DNA of 64,000 nt from Sphingopyxis sp. MSC1_008 (lineage in GTDB: Bacteria > Pseudomonadota > Alphaproteobacteria > Sphingomonadales > Sphingomonadaceae), in assembly GCF_023197165.1 (NCBI RefSeq), contig NZ_JALPRD010000002.1, forward strand, positions 186,001-250,000. Reading direction: 5' to 3'. The notes below the pieces were generated by a model that had not been told where the DNA came from, made no database searches, and saw nothing but the letters and a program-made list of their open reading frames with translations. A program made the translations under genes and the position numbers. Shown one piece after another: positions 20,823-30,831 of the stretch; within the stretch, counting starts at the first letter, position 1; each line of letters starts with the position of its first letter.

Positions 20823-21929
20823 TTATCCGTGGTGGGTGGCGCTCCACGCGCCCATCGCACTCCACGTTTCGGCATTGCCCGTCACCGTGCAGCCCTTTTC
20901 GCCCTCGGCGATATGACCGATCCGGAAAACCGTCTCGCCCGCGGCTTCGAGCGCCGCGGTAACAGCTTCAACATCGCCCTCGGCGACGACAACCGCCATG
21001 CCGATCCCGCAGTTGAAGGTGCGTGCCATCTCTTCGGGCTCGATATTTCCCTGCGCCTGCAGGAACGCCATCAGTCGCGGCTGTTCCCACGCGTCGGCAT
21101 CGACGTGCGCATGAAGGGTTTTCGGCAGGATGCGCGGGATATTCTCGAGCAGCCCGCCGCCGGTGATATGCGCAAGCGCGTGGATCTGGCCGGTCTTCAC
21201 GAGCGGGAGCAGGCTCTTCACATAGATGCGCGTCGGCGCCATCAGCGCGTCGATCAGCAGGATGGTCTGGTCGAAGAGGGCCGGGCGGTCGAGCTTCCAG
21301 CCCTTGTCGGCCGCGAGCCGGCGCACGAGCGAGAAACCGTTCGAATGCACCCCCGACGAAGCGAGGCCCAGAATGACATCGCCCGCCGCGACCTTGTCGG
21401 CGGTCAGCACCTGATCGCGCTCGACCGCGCCGACGCAAAAGCCCGCGAGGTCATAGTCGCCATCCGAATACATGCCCGGCATTTCGGCGGTCTCGCCGCC
21501 GATCAGTGCGCAGCCCGCCTGCTTGCAGCCCTCGGCGATGCTCGCGACGACTTCGGTCGCGACATCGTTATCGAGCTTTCCGGTCGCATAATAGTCGAGG
21601 AAAAACAGCGGCTCGGCGCCTTGGACGATCAGGTCGTTCGCGCACATCGCGACCAGATCGATCCCGACCCCGTCATGCTTGCCCGATTCGATCGCGAGTT
21701 TGAGCTTGGTGCCCACGCCATCGTTCGCCGCGACGAGCAGGGGATCGTTGAACCCCGCCGCCTTCAGGTCGAAAAAGCCGCCAAAGCCGCCGAGGTCCGC
21801 GTCGGCACCGGGTCGGCGCGTCGCACGGGCGAGCGGGGCAATGGCACGGACCAGCGCATTGCCGGTCTCGATCGATACGCCGGCCTGCGCATAAGTGTAG
21901 GAGCCGGGTTGGTTGTGCTTGGAATCCAT
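20823..21929 (-). CDS. purM: Phosphoribosylformylglycinamidine cyclo-ligase (AIR synthetase)
   Basis: ATP-dependent ring closure giving aminoimidazole ribotide in purine synthesis. It has 368 residues, normal length. Visible family blocks are [40 protein letters not shown], the glycine-rich ATP region [29 protein letters not shown], and [18 protein letters not shown] take the ATG at 21929. The open frame extends to 22256, but that extension is not PurM-like and overlaps the divergent gene. purN follows 126 bp downstream. Confidence 0.97.
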   Translation of the reverse strand: MDSKHNQPGSYTYAQAGVSIETGNALVRAIAPLARATRRPGADADLGGFGGFFDLKAAGFNDPLLVAANDGVGTKLKLAIESGKHDGVGIDLVAMCANDLIVQGAEPLFFLDYYATGKLDNDVATEVVASIAEGCKQAGCALIGGETAEMPGMYSDGDYDLAGFCVGAVERDQVLTADKVAAGDVILGLASSGVHSNGFSLVRRLAADKGWKLDRPALFDQTILLIDALMAPTRIYVKSLLPLVKTGQIHALAHITGGGLLENIPRILPKTLHAHVDADAWEQPRLMAFLQAQGNIEPEEMARTFNCGIGMAVVVAEGDVEAVTAALEAAGETVFRIGHIAEGEKGCTVTGNAETWSAMGAWSATHHG

Positions 21930-22014
21930 GGCCAGCGCGACTAACGACTCTGGCCACGAAATGCCATGATTTCCTTGTCCGGCGCCAAGCTTTTGGGCAA
22001 AGCATAGAGAAGAT

Positions 22015-23286
22015 ATGATTTCGGCTGCTTTCCCCCGCTTCGTGCCCCGCCTGACCCTCGATGCCTTTCGTCCGCGCGATTGGCGCTGGGTCGCGCTTTT
22101 CGGCCTGTTTTTCGCGATTCTGCTCGCCGGTGTGGTCGAGGGGCAGATCAGTCGCGGCGACCGCGGCATCACCCCGATCAACAGCAGCGGCGATTTCCTG
22201 ACGCGCGGCATCATGGTCGACGTCACCGGCGACAATGCCGACGACGCGCGCACCAAGGGTTGGCGCGAGGCGCAGCGCCTGGCCTGGGCCCAGCTTTATC
22301 GCAAATTGAACGGCAGCGACGGTCCGAAACTCGGCGATTCGGTGCTCGACGGCATCGTCACCGCGATCGTCGTCGAGGAGGAACAGATCGGTCCGCGCCG
22401 CTACGTCGCCCGGCTCGGCGTCCAGTTCGACCGCGTCCGCGCGGGGCAGATTCTCGGCGTCAGCGGCCGCACATTGCGCTCGCCGCCCTTGCTCGTCATC
22501 CCCGTCTATTCGATCGATGGCATCCCGCAGGTGTTCGAACAGCGCAGCGCCTGGCAGCGCGCGTGGGCCGAGTATAATACGGGGCAGAGCGCGATCGACT
22601 ATGTCCGCACCGCGGGCACCGGCGCCGACACGCTGCTGCTCAACACTGGCCAGATTGGCCGCCGCAGCCGCGTCTGGTGGCGCGTCATCCTCGATCAATA
22701 TGGCGCGGCTGACGTGCTGACCCCGATCGCGCGCGTCGAGTACAGCTATCCCGGCGGCCCGATCAAAGGGTATTTCACCGCGCGCTTCGGTCCCGACAGC
22801 AAGCTGATCTCGACCTTCACCATGACGGGCCCCAGCCCGGCCGCGCTGCCCGACATGATGGAAAAGGCGGTCGCGCGGATGGATCGCATCTATATCGACG
22901 CGCTCGCGTCGGGCGTGCTGCGCACCGATACCTATCTCGTCCTCGAAAAGCCCGTCGAGAAGGAAGACCTGCCCGAAGAAATCGCGACCGACGAAGAGCT
23001 GCTGCCCAGCGAAACCGACGCCAGCGTGCCGGCGACGGCGGCGGCCGGCGTGCAGAGCTTCACCGTCCAGTACAGCTCGCCCGATGTCGATTCGGTCACC
23101 GCGACCGAACGCGCGGTTGCGGGCGCCGCGGGCGTCCAGTCCGCCTCGACCACCAGCCTTGCGCTCGGCGGCACCTCGGTGATGCGCGTCAGCTTCCGGG
23201 GCGACCTCGCCGCACTCAGTGCGGCGCTCGCCGCACGCGGGTTCAAGGTGCAGGAAGGCGGCGGTCAGCTCAGGATCAGCCGCTGA
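22015..23286 (+). CDS. DUF2066-type membrane-anchored protein
   Basis: A 423-residue protein with one N-terminal membrane segment or signal anchor ([17 protein letters not shown], residues 26-42). The rest is probably periplasmic. Features such as [36 protein letters not shown] and [18 protein letters not shown] match the DUF2066 family found next to hda in many proteobacteria. The C-terminal 85 residues ([13 protein letters not shown] to the end) look like a small alpha/beta domain similar in pattern to heavy-metal-associated folds but without a CxxC pair. Function unknown. It overlaps hda. Confidence 0.75.
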   Translation: MISAAFPRFVPRLTLDAFRPRDWRWVALFGLFFAILLAGVVEGQISRGDRGITPINSSGDFLTRGIMVDVTGDNADDARTKGWREAQRLAWAQLYRKLNGSDGPKLGDSVLDGIVTAIVVEEEQIGPRRYVARLGVQFDRVRAGQILGVSGRTLRSPPLLVIPVYSIDGIPQVFEQRSAWQRAWAEYNTGQSAIDYVRTAGTGADTLLLNTGQIGRRSRVWWRVILDQYGAADVLTPIARVEYSYPGGPIKGYFTARFGPDSKLISTFTMTGPSPAALPDMMEKAVARMDRIYIDALASGVLRTDTYLVLEKPVEKEDLPEEIATDEELLPSETDASVPATAAAGVQSFTVQYSSPDVDSVTATERAVAGAAGVQSASTTSLALGGTSVMRVSFRGDLAALSAALAARGFKVQEGGGQLRISR

Positions 23287-23939
23287 TGGCGCGCGCATCC
23301 CAGATCGCGCTCCCGCTCGACTGGAGCGCGGGGGGCAGTAACGACGGTCCGCTGATCGTTGGCACCAGCAACGCCGATGCCGTGCGCTACCTGCGCCACG
23401 TCGCGACCTGGCCGGTCCGCACCGCGGTGCTCACCGGGCCGCGCGGGTCGGGGCGCAGCCTGATGGGGCGGCTCTTCGCGCGCGACACCGGCGGAAAAAT
23501 CATCGACGGGCATGACAGCGTTTCGGAAGAAGAGATTTTCCACGCATGGAACGCCGCGCAGGCAAGCGGCTCGCCGTTGCTGATCATCGACGATGCGCCG
23601 CCGTCCGAATGGAACGTCGCGCTTCCCGACCTTCGTTCGCGCCTTGCCGCCGTGCCGGTGCTGACGATCGGCGATCCCGACGACTGCCTTGCGCGCGACC
23701 TGATCGACGCGCTCTTCGCGCAGCGTGGCATGGCGCTCGCGCCCGGCGTCGCATCCTATATCGTCCCGCGGATGGAGCGCAGCTATGCGGCGATCCACCG
23801 CGTCGTTGCGGCGCTCGATGCGGCGTCGCTCGAAAAAGGGGGCGGCATTAGCATTCGTCTTACGCGTGAAACATTACTGTCACAGGGGCTCATCGATCCC
23901 GATTTGCTCGAACGACAGGATGAAGCACAATGTCGATAG
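23286..23939 (+). CDS. hda: DnaA regulatory inactivator Hda-like protein
   Basis: A 217-residue AAA+ protein related to DnaA domain III. In E. coli, Hda with the DNA-bound sliding clamp stimulates ATP hydrolysis by DnaA and stops re-initiation. The N-terminus has the clamp-binding motif QIALPLDW. A Walker A-like loop (TGPRGSGRS) is near residue 55 and an acidic Walker B-like LLIIDDAP near 105. A sensor-like Arg lies in YIVPRMERSYAAIHRVVAALD. Its ATG overlaps the stop of the DUF2066 gene, and ppk1 overlaps its 3' end by 10 bp. DnaA's domain IV is absent. Confidence 0.88.
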   Translation: MARASQIALPLDWSAGGSNDGPLIVGTSNADAVRYLRHVATWPVRTAVLTGPRGSGRSLMGRLFARDTGGKIIDGHDSVSEEEIFHAWNAAQASGSPLLIIDDAPPSEWNVALPDLRSRLAAVPVLTIGDPDDCLARDLIDALFAQRGMALAPGVASYIVPRMERSYAAIHRVVAALDAASLEKGGGISIRLTRETLLSQGLIDPDLLERQDEAQCR

Positions 23940-26104
23940 GTGGCAGCCCCCTACGCGCAGACAATGATGCCGACACTGCGGCGCCGCCGCCCAGCTTTGG
24001 CCCCGAACGCTTTTTCAACCGCGAACTGAGCTGGCTCGCCTTCAACCGCCGGGTGATGGAGGAGGCGCGTAATCCTGCGCATCCCTTGCTCGAACGTCTT
24101 CGCTTCCTGTCGATCTCGGGCAGCAACCTCGACGAGTTCTTCATGGTTCGCGTCGCCGGGCTCAAGGGGCAGCAGCTTCAGGGGATTGACGATCCTTCGG
24201 CCGATGGCCGCTCCCCCGGCCAGCAGCTTGCCGAGATCGAGGCCGAGGTGAACCGCCTTGTCGACCAGCAGCAGAGCGAATGGCAATTGCTCCATCGCCA
24301 GCTCGGCGAACAGGGCATCGTCGTCCACGGCACAGGGTCCGACAAGGAAGCGCTGCGCAGCGCGCTCCGCCAATATTTCATCGACCAGATTTTCCCGATC
24401 CTCACCCCGCAGGTGCTCGATCCGGCGCATCCGTTCCCCTTCATCCCGAACCGCGGCCTCGGCGTCATTTTCGACCTGCAGCGCAAGGCGACGGGCGAGA
24501 CGATCCGCGAACTGGTGATGATCCCGGCGTCGCTCGCGCGTTTCGTGCCGGTCCCGGGGCAGCCGGGCGCCTTCGTGCCGATCGAATATCTGATCGAGAT
24601 TTTCGGCGATCTCCTGTTCCCGGGCTTCACGATCCGTTCCTTGGGCGTGTTCCGCATCATCCGCGACAGCGATATCGAGCTTGAGGAAGAGGCCGAGGAT
24701 CTCGTCCGCCTGTTCCGCACCGCGATCCGCCGCCGCCGCCGCGGCCGCGTCATCCTGCTCGAACTCGAAGCCGACATGCCCGGCGAAATCGCCGAGGTGC
24801 TCAATGCCGATATCCAAGGGCACGAGGCGATCGTCGCCAAGATCGGCGGCTTCATCGGGCTCGCGGCGCTGTCGGCACTTGTCGACGTCGACCGCCCCGA
24901 CCTCAAATTCCCCGCTTACTCGGCGCGTTTCCCCGAGCGCATCCGCGAGCATGGCGGCGACTGTTTCGCGGCGATCCGCTCGAAGGACATCGTCGTCCAT
25001 CACCCCTATGAAAGCTTCGACGTCGTCCTCTCCTTCCTGCGGCAGGCGGCCGCCGATCCCGACGTCGTCGCGATCAAGCAGACGCTGTACCGCGCCGGCA
25101 ACCAGTCGCCCGTCATCCGCGCGCTGATCGAGGCGGCCGAGGCGGGCAAGTCGGTGACCGCGGTCGTCGAGCTCAAGGCGCGCTTCGACGAGGAACAGAA
25201 CCTCCTCTGGGCGAACCAGCTTGAACGCGCCGGGGTACAGGTCGTCTACGGCTTCATCGAATGGAAGACGCACGCCAAGATTTCGATGGTCGTGCGCCGC
25301 GAGGGGCAGGGTTATCGCACCTATTGCCACTTCGGCACCGGCAATTATCACCCGGTGACCGCGCGTATCTATACCGACCTCAGCTTCTTCACCGCCGACC
25401 CGCGCGCGGGTCGCGACGCGGCGCAGCTGTTCAACTATATCACCGGCTATGTCGAACCCGAACGGCTCGACCTCATCACCATGTCGCCGCTCAACATGCG
25501 CGCGCATCTGTCCGAACTGATCGACGCCGAAACCGCGGCGGCGAAGGCGGGCCTGCCGTCGGGCGTGTGGGCGAAGATGAACAGCCTCGTCGATCCCGAC
25601 ATCATCGACAAACTCTATCAGGCGAGCGCCGCGGGGGTGCCGATCGAGCTGATCGTGCGCGGCATCTGCTGCCTGCGCCCCGGCGTGCCGGGCCTATCCG
25701 AAACGATCCGCGTCAAATCGGTCGTCGGCCGGTTCCTCGAGCACAGCCGCGTGTGGGCCTTCGCGAACGGCGCGCCGCTGCCGCACCGCGGCGCCAGACT
25801 CTACATCAGCAGCGCCGACTGGATGCCGCGCAACTTCGACCGCCGCGTCGAATATATGATCCCGATCGAGAATCCGACCGTCCACGACCAGATTTTGGAC
25901 CAGGTGCTCGTCGCGAACCTCATCGACAATGAACAAAGCTGGATTCTGCAGTCCGACGGCACCTCGGTGCGCGTGATGCCGGGCGACAAGCCGTTTAATT
26001 TGCATCATTATTTCATGACGAACCCCTCGCTTTCGGGGCGCGGCACGGCGCTCCACAAGCGTCAGGACGTTCCGACTCTTGCCTTCAACGTGCGCGAAGA
26101 TTGA
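23930..26104 (+). CDS. ppk1: Polyphosphate kinase 1
   Basis: Reversibly transfers the gamma phosphate of ATP to polyphosphate, usually at the inner membrane. It has 724 residues, full length. The N domain begins with FFNRELSWLAFNRRVMEEA. The head domain and two phospholipase-D-like catalytic domains follow. The phospho-His region is YCHFGTGNYHPVTARIYTD at about residue 465, and DWMPRNFDRRVEYMIPI lies near residue 630. It overlaps hda and is followed by ppx whose start codon overlaps its stop, so synthesis and breakdown enzymes are coexpressed. Confidence 0.97.
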   Translation: MSIGGSPLRADNDADTAAPPPSFGPERFFNRELSWLAFNRRVMEEARNPAHPLLERLRFLSISGSNLDEFFMVRVAGLKGQQLQGIDDPSADGRSPGQQLAEIEAEVNRLVDQQQSEWQLLHRQLGEQGIVVHGTGSDKEALRSALRQYFIDQIFPILTPQVLDPAHPFPFIPNRGLGVIFDLQRKATGETIRELVMIPASLARFVPVPGQPGAFVPIEYLIEIFGDLLFPGFTIRSLGVFRIIRDSDIELEEEAEDLVRLFRTAIRRRRRGRVILLELEADMPGEIAEVLNADIQGHEAIVAKIGGFIGLAALSALVDVDRPDLKFPAYSARFPERIREHGGDCFAAIRSKDIVVHHPYESFDVVLSFLRQAAADPDVVAIKQTLYRAGNQSPVIRALIEAAEAGKSVTAVVELKARFDEEQNLLWANQLERAGVQVVYGFIEWKTHAKISMVVRREGQGYRTYCHFGTGNYHPVTARIYTDLSFFTADPRAGRDAAQLFNYITGYVEPERLDLITMSPLNMRAHLSELIDAETAAAKAGLPSGVWAKMNSLVDPDIIDKLYQASAAGVPIELIVRGICCLRPGVPGLSETIRVKSVVGRFLEHSRVWAFANGAPLPHRGARLYISSADWMPRNFDRRVEYMIPIENPTVHDQILDQVLVANLIDNEQSWILQSDGTSVRVMPGDKPFNLHHYFMTNPSLSGRGTALHKRQDVPTLAFNVRED

Positions 26105-27594
26105 CCAAATTGCCCTTACAGCGCTCCTCAAAACAGGCGGTCAGTCGATCCGCCGTGATCGACATCGGTTCCAACTCGGTCCGCATCGTCGTCTATGAAG
26201 GGCCGGCGCGCGCGCCGGCCGTGATCTTCAATGAAAAGGTCGCTGCGGGGCTCGGCCGAGGTCTCGCCATCGACGGCCGGATCGCGCCCGAAGACGCCGA
26301 ACGCGGCCTGGTCGCGCTCCGCCGCTACGCGCTGCTCGCAGAGCATATGGACGTACAGGACGTGCAATGCGTCGCCACTGCCGCGGTGCGCGATGCGGTA
26401 AACGGCCCGGAATTCATCAAGGCGGCCGCCGAGGCAGGGCTCGCGATCAGGCTGCTCTCGGGCGAGGAAGAAGCCGAAGCCGCTGGCTACGGCGTGCTTG
26501 CCGCGATCCCCGACGCGCACGGCATCGCGGTCGATCTCGGCGGCGGCAGCCTCGAACTCGCCGAAGTGTCGGATGGCCGGGTCGGCCGCCGTGCCTCCTT
26601 CCCCCTCGGCGTGCTTCGCCTGCCGGCGCTGCGCAAGGATGGCGATCAGGCGTTCGAGCGCGCGATCCGCAAGATGCTGCGCGCGGCGAGCTGGCCCGAC
26701 GGGCTGACCGGCCAGCCGCTCTACCTCGTCGGCGGCTCGTGGCGCGCGCTCTCGCGCCTCGACCTCGAACTCACGCGCGATCCGCTCGCGGTGCTCGACC
26801 AGCATAATCTGCCGCGCAGCGCGCTACGCCGCCTGATCCGCGCGTCGAAACGGCTGAGCTTCGAGGAATTGCGCGCGATCCCCGGCATGGCGTCGAACCG
26901 CGCCGCGGCCTTGCCCGATGCGGCGGCTCTGCTCGCGGCGCTCGTCAACATCCTCGACGTGCCCGAAATGACGGTGTCGTCGTCGGGGCTGCGCGAGGGG
27001 CTGCTGTATCAGGCGCTCGATGCCGAGACGCGCGCGCAGGACCCGCTGATCGTTGCCGCCGAATTCGAGGGGCGCCGCCTCGCGCGTTTCGCGCCGCACG
27101 GCCGCGCGATCGCCGAATGGATCGCGCCGCTGTTCGCCGATGAAGCGCCCGCCGACAGCCGCGTCCGGCTCGCGGCGAGCCTGCTCAGCGACGTCGCCTG
27201 GTCGGCCAACCCCGATTTCCGCGCCGAACGCGGCACCGAAATCGGCCTGCACGGCAACTGGCGCAGCATCGATATCCCGGGCCGCATCCTGCTCGCGCGC
27301 GCGCTCTATGCGGGCTTTGGCGGCGCCGATGCCGAATTCCCGGCGATGGGAACGCTCGTCTCGCCCGAACGACTCGCGCGGGCGCGCCAATGGGGGCTCG
27401 CAATCCGCCTTGCGCAGCGGTTGACCGGCGGCGTCGAGGCGCCGCTGAAGGCGAGCGGCGTTGCGCTGATCGATGGTAAGCTGAAGCTTTGTCTCAATGC
27501 CGGCTGGCATCATCTCGCGGGCGAATCGGTCGAGCGCCGCCTGCGGGTCTTGGCGCAGGCACTCGATGCGAAGCCGGAGCTGGTGCTGCTTTAG
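26101..27594 (+). CDS. ppx: Exopolyphosphatase / Ppx-GppA family phosphatase
   Basis: Acts on polyphosphate ends or on pppGpp; the sequence cannot decide between the two. It has 497 residues. The actin-like ATPase-fold motifs are AVIDIGSNSVRIVVYEG (residues 19-34) and IAVDLGGGSLELAEV (about 142), with the conserved CVATAAVRDA. The C-terminal half resembles the HD-like extension of Ppx proteins. No ATG is available before the first motif. A TTG at 26101 that overlaps the ppk1 stop (TTGA) is the likely start, with TTG 26113 as alternative. Its stop overlaps that of the convergent rnd gene. Confidence 0.9.
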   Translation: MTKLPLQRSSKQAVSRSAVIDIGSNSVRIVVYEGPARAPAVIFNEKVAAGLGRGLAIDGRIAPEDAERGLVALRRYALLAEHMDVQDVQCVATAAVRDAVNGPEFIKAAAEAGLAIRLLSGEEEAEAAGYGVLAAIPDAHGIAVDLGGGSLELAEVSDGRVGRRASFPLGVLRLPALRKDGDQAFERAIRKMLRAASWPDGLTGQPLYLVGGSWRALSRLDLELTRDPLAVLDQHNLPRSALRRLIRASKRLSFEELRAIPGMASNRAAALPDAAALLAALVNILDVPEMTVSSSGLREGLLYQALDAETRAQDPLIVAAEFEGRRLARFAPHGRAIAEWIAPLFADEAPADSRVRLAASLLSDVAWSANPDFRAERGTEIGLHGNWRSIDIPGRILLARALYAGFGGADAEFPAMGTLVSPERLARARQWGLAIRLAQRLTGGVEAPLKASGVALIDGKLKLCLNAGWHHLAGESVERRLRVLAQALDAKPELVLL

Positions 27595-28778
27595 ATTTCG
27601 ATCGCGGCGTTGGGGTCGATTTCGCTCATCACCAGCTTGCCGTTGACGACGGCAAAACCCATTCGTCCCTCGACGAGGTCGAGCGCGGCGTGGCCGAACA
27701 CGTCGTAACGCCACCCCTGCATCATCTGGATGCCCTGGCGCGCGCCCGCCGCGAGCGCTTCGAGATCGTCGCTGCGCGCGATCAGGCGCGCGGCGACATT
27801 CAATTCGCGCGCGCGAATTTTCAGAAGCAGTTTCAAGAGGTCGGCGACCAAAGTGCCTTCCTTGCCGAGCCCCGGCCCGCGCGGCGCGCGATCGGGCATG
27901 TCGTCCTTCGACATCGGCTTGGCGTTCGCGATCGCGTCCATCAGCCGGCCACCGATGTCGTTCGTGCGCCATGTTGCCGACAGGCCCCGAACGCGGCCCA
28001 GCCCGTCCTGATCTTTCGGCGGATGCGCGGCGAGGTCGGCCAGCGTCTCATCCTTGACGATGCGGCCGCGCGGCAGGTTCTTGGTCCGCGCCTCGCGTTC
28101 GCGCCACGCGGCGAGCGACTGCAGGCGGCCGAGAACGTCGAGCTTGCGCGTCGGAACCTTGATTCGCTGCCACGCTTTTTCGGGATCGACACTGTAGTTC
28201 GCGGGATCGGCGAGCTTTTCCATTTCCTCGTCGAGCCAATGGCCGCGCCCAGTCTTGATCAGCTTGTCGAGCATCATCGGGAAAATCTTGGCGAGGTGCG
28301 TCACGTCGCCGACGGCATAGTCGATCTGGCGCTTGTCGAGCGGACGGCGGCTCCAGTCGGTAAAACGCGCGCCCTTGTCGAGCTGCAGCCCGATCCACGC
28401 CTCGACCAGGTTCGAATATCCGACCTGTTCGGCCTGGCCGAGTGCCATCTGGCCGATCTGCGTGTCGAAGATCGGGTGCGGCGTCTTGCCGGTCAGGTTG
28501 AAGATGATTTCGACATCCTGCCCACCCGCATGGAAGACTTTCAGCATGTCTTCATTGTCGACGAGCAGGTCGAGGAGCGGCTTGAGGTTGATGCCGGGCG
28601 CCATCGGGTCGATCGCCGCGGCATGGTCGCGGTCGGCCACCTGGATCAGGCAAAGCTCTGGCCAGAAAGTGTTTTCGCGCATGAATTCGGTATCGACCGC
28701 GATGAAATCGCTGCCCTGAATCAGGTCGCAGAATTCGACGAGCGCGGCGTTGGTTTCGATCAACGGATGGACTTGCAT
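27591..28778 (-). CDS. rnd: Ribonuclease D
   Basis: 3'-to-5' exoribonuclease involved in tRNA 3' maturation, 395 residues. The DEDD exonuclease motifs are FIAVDTEFMRE (Asp, Glu), VFHAGGQDVEII (Asp) and the Exo III region YAVGDVTHLAKI (Tyr, Asp). An HRDC domain lies in the second half (LGRLQSLAAWREREARTKNLPRGRIVKDETL). The gene is convergent with ppx and the two stop codons overlap (the shared bases are TTAG). The start ATG at 28778 gives the family's normal N-terminus. Confidence 0.95.
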   Translation of the reverse strand: MQVHPLIETNAALVEFCDLIQGSDFIAVDTEFMRENTFWPELCLIQVADRDHAAAIDPMAPGINLKPLLDLLVDNEDMLKVFHAGGQDVEIIFNLTGKTPHPIFDTQIGQMALGQAEQVGYSNLVEAWIGLQLDKGARFTDWSRRPLDKRQIDYAVGDVTHLAKIFPMMLDKLIKTGRGHWLDEEMEKLADPANYSVDPEKAWQRIKVPTRKLDVLGRLQSLAAWREREARTKNLPRGRIVKDETLADLAAHPPKDQDGLGRVRGLSATWRTNDIGGRLMDAIANAKPMSKDDMPDRAPRGPGLGKEGTLVADLLKLLLKIRARELNVAARLIARSDDLEALAAGARQGIQMMQGWRYDVFGHAALDLVEGRMGFAVVNGKLVMSEIDPNAAIEI

Positions 28779-28887
28779 AGCGCGCCTATACAGCTAGTTG
28801 AGAGGAACGGGCAGGAAAAATTGTCCGAGCTCTTCGGGTCGCGGAGCCGGAATACCGGTCAGGCAAAAAGACGAAGGGATTTGGGGC

Positions 28888-29217
28888 ATGATGTGGCTGG
28901 GTTGGGCGCTCGCCGCGCTCGGTTTTGCGTTGCTTTTCGGACAATATGCCGCGGGGCAGGCGGACATCTTCGTGTCGATCGCCAATCCGCGGCCGCTCGA
29001 CGAGGAATCGATGGTGGTCACGCTGAAGGGCTGGGGTTTCGCCGCTGAGGCCGCGCAGCCGTTCGTGACGCCCGAATCCGATCATGGTCTGTGCGACGTG
29101 CGGCTGTTCGCGACACGGCGCCAGATGCTTGTCGCGATCGCGACCTTCGGTTTCCTGCGCCCGGTGACCGTCGCGTGGCGCGCGCATGCCGGCATCCTGC
29201 CGCTGGGGGACGCGTGA
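28888..29217 (+). CDS. Small membrane-associated protein of unknown function
   Basis: A 109-residue protein that I do not recognise. The ATG at 28888 directly begins a hydrophobic segment (WLGWALAALGFALLFGQYAAG), so it is probably a membrane anchor or signal. After that comes a soluble region with a lone Cys in HGLCDVRLF and a second mildly hydrophobic stretch (MLVAIATFGFLRPVTVAW). Its stop overlaps the ATG of the FAD oxidase gene (TGATG), so they are probably translated together. This pairing hints at a shared function, which is inference. Confidence 0.65.
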   Translation: MMWLGWALAALGFALLFGQYAAGQADIFVSIANPRPLDEESMVVTLKGWGFAAEAAQPFVTPESDHGLCDVRLFATRRQMLVAIATFGFLRPVTVAWRAHAGILPLGDA

Positions 29218-30728
29218 TGCCGATCGTCAAGCTCGGCGACGAAGGCCGCTGGACCAATTATCACGGCACCGGCACCTGTGAAGCGGCGACGCGCTTCGCC
29301 TTGCGCAGCGGCGATGCCGAGCGCGGACGCGACGAGATCGCGATCGCCGCGAAGTCGGTGCAGGACTGGCTCGCGGCGGCGCAAACTGCGAAGCGCCGTG
29401 TCCGCCCGCTCGGCGCTGGCTGGTCGCCGTCGAACATCAATATCAGCTCGCAAAGCTGGCTGCTCCACACACGGCGCTTCAACCGCTGCTTCCGGATCGG
29501 CGCGGGCGATGTCCGCCCCGGCATCGATGCCGGCGCCCTGATGCTCGTCGAAGCAGGCGCGCTCGTCGACGAGGTTTCGGACAAGTTCGAGGAGCAAGGC
29601 CGTTCGCTGTGGACGAGCGGCGCGGGCAATGGCCAGACCTTTGCAGGCGCGTGTGCGACCGGCACCCATGGCTCGATGATCGCGCGCGGTGGCATCCAGG
29701 ATCATATCCGCGCGGTACAGATCGTGACCCCCGCCGGCATGCGTTGGATCGAGCCGGCTGCGGGGGTAATGAGCGAGGCCTTCATTGCGGCGACGGGTTC
29801 GATGGCGCTGCGCGACGATGAGCTTTTCGCCGCGGCTCAGCTTCCCGTTGGTTCGCTCGGCATCGTCACCGCGCTCGTCGTCGACAGCGTGCCGAAATTC
29901 CTCGTCCGTCCGATCCAGAATTTGCGCAAGGTCGATTGCGCGGCGCTCGACTGGCTCGCCGCCGGCGACTTCCGCCGCTTCTCGGCCGCCTATGCGCTCG
30001 ATCAGGATCCCGACTTCGTCCAGATGATCGTCAATCCCTACAAGCCGTTCAAGCGGCCCGCGATGCTGCGCTTCCTCTATCGCGAACCGTGGCGCGACGA
30101 TTATCCGCGCGCGACGCCGGGCCAGCTCGGCGCAGGTTATGACGCGCTTAGCCTGCTCGGTCGGCTACTCAACGATTATTCCTGGGCGCGCGGACCTTTG
30201 CTGCAATTCGCGATGAAACAGGGTTATGCCAGCGGCCCCGATGTCGACGACCCCGCGGTCTATGGTAGCTGGGGGGAGGGGCTCGACACGCACCGGCCGC
30301 TCGCCGATTTGTTCAACGCCTCGGTGACCATCGACCGCGCCGACCTCGCGCGCGCCTTCGAGCGTATCTGTACCGTTTACGCCAAACATGGCGGCTCTAC
30401 TGTCGTCACCGTTCGTTTCATGGAGCGCGCGCAGGGGCTGCTCGCTCCCGCGCGCTTTACGCATAACGCGGTGATCGATTTCGACGGCCCGCGCAGCGAA
30501 CGCACCGCCGACGCCTACGCCCGCGTCGTCGAATGCCTCGATGCAGAGGGCATCACCTTCACCCGCCACTGGGCGAAAAGCTGCCGCCTCGATGTCGCGC
30601 GTGTTGCCGCCGATTATGGCGAGGATTTCCGCCGCTGGCGCGCCGCGCGCGACCGGCTGCTGCCCGATCCGGCGCACCGCGCGCTGTTCGGCAGCGAGGT
30701 GCTCGATAACCTCGGCCTGACCCGTTGA
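29217..30728 (+). CDS. FAD-linked oxidase, D-arabinono-1,4-lactone oxidase-like
   Basis: A 503-residue VAO-type flavoprotein. The FAD-binding PCMH domain (about residues 45-225) has [16 protein letters not shown] and [20 protein letters not shown]. The C-terminal ALO-type substrate domain has HWAK near residue 452, the pattern typical of sugar-lactone oxidases. In relatives the first loop reads GxGHS, where His carries covalent FAD; here that residue is Trp 69, so FAD is probably bound non-covalently. No signal peptide. Start at 29217 overlaps the upstream small gene. Substrate unknown. Confidence 0.82.
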   Translation: MPIVKLGDEGRWTNYHGTGTCEAATRFALRSGDAERGRDEIAIAAKSVQDWLAAAQTAKRRVRPLGAGWSPSNINISSQSWLLHTRRFNRCFRIGAGDVRPGIDAGALMLVEAGALVDEVSDKFEEQGRSLWTSGAGNGQTFAGACATGTHGSMIARGGIQDHIRAVQIVTPAGMRWIEPAAGVMSEAFIAATGSMALRDDELFAAAQLPVGSLGIVTALVVDSVPKFLVRPIQNLRKVDCAALDWLAAGDFRRFSAAYALDQDPDFVQMIVNPYKPFKRPAMLRFLYREPWRDDYPRATPGQLGAGYDALSLLGRLLNDYSWARGPLLQFAMKQGYASGPDVDDPAVYGSWGEGLDTHRPLADLFNASVTIDRADLARAFERICTVYAKHGGSTVVTVRFMERAQGLLAPARFTHNAVIDFDGPRSERTADAYARVVECLDAEGITFTRHWAKSCRLDVARVAADYGEDFRRWRAARDRLLPDPAHRALFGSEVLDNLGLTR

Positions 30729-30831
30729 TTTACGCCCTCCACCCTTGACAAATGGTGCGGCGCATTGCCTTAGGCGCGGCCATATCGGCGTGTTTTCCTG
30801 CGCGCCCTTCCGAACATTGAAAGACGATCAC

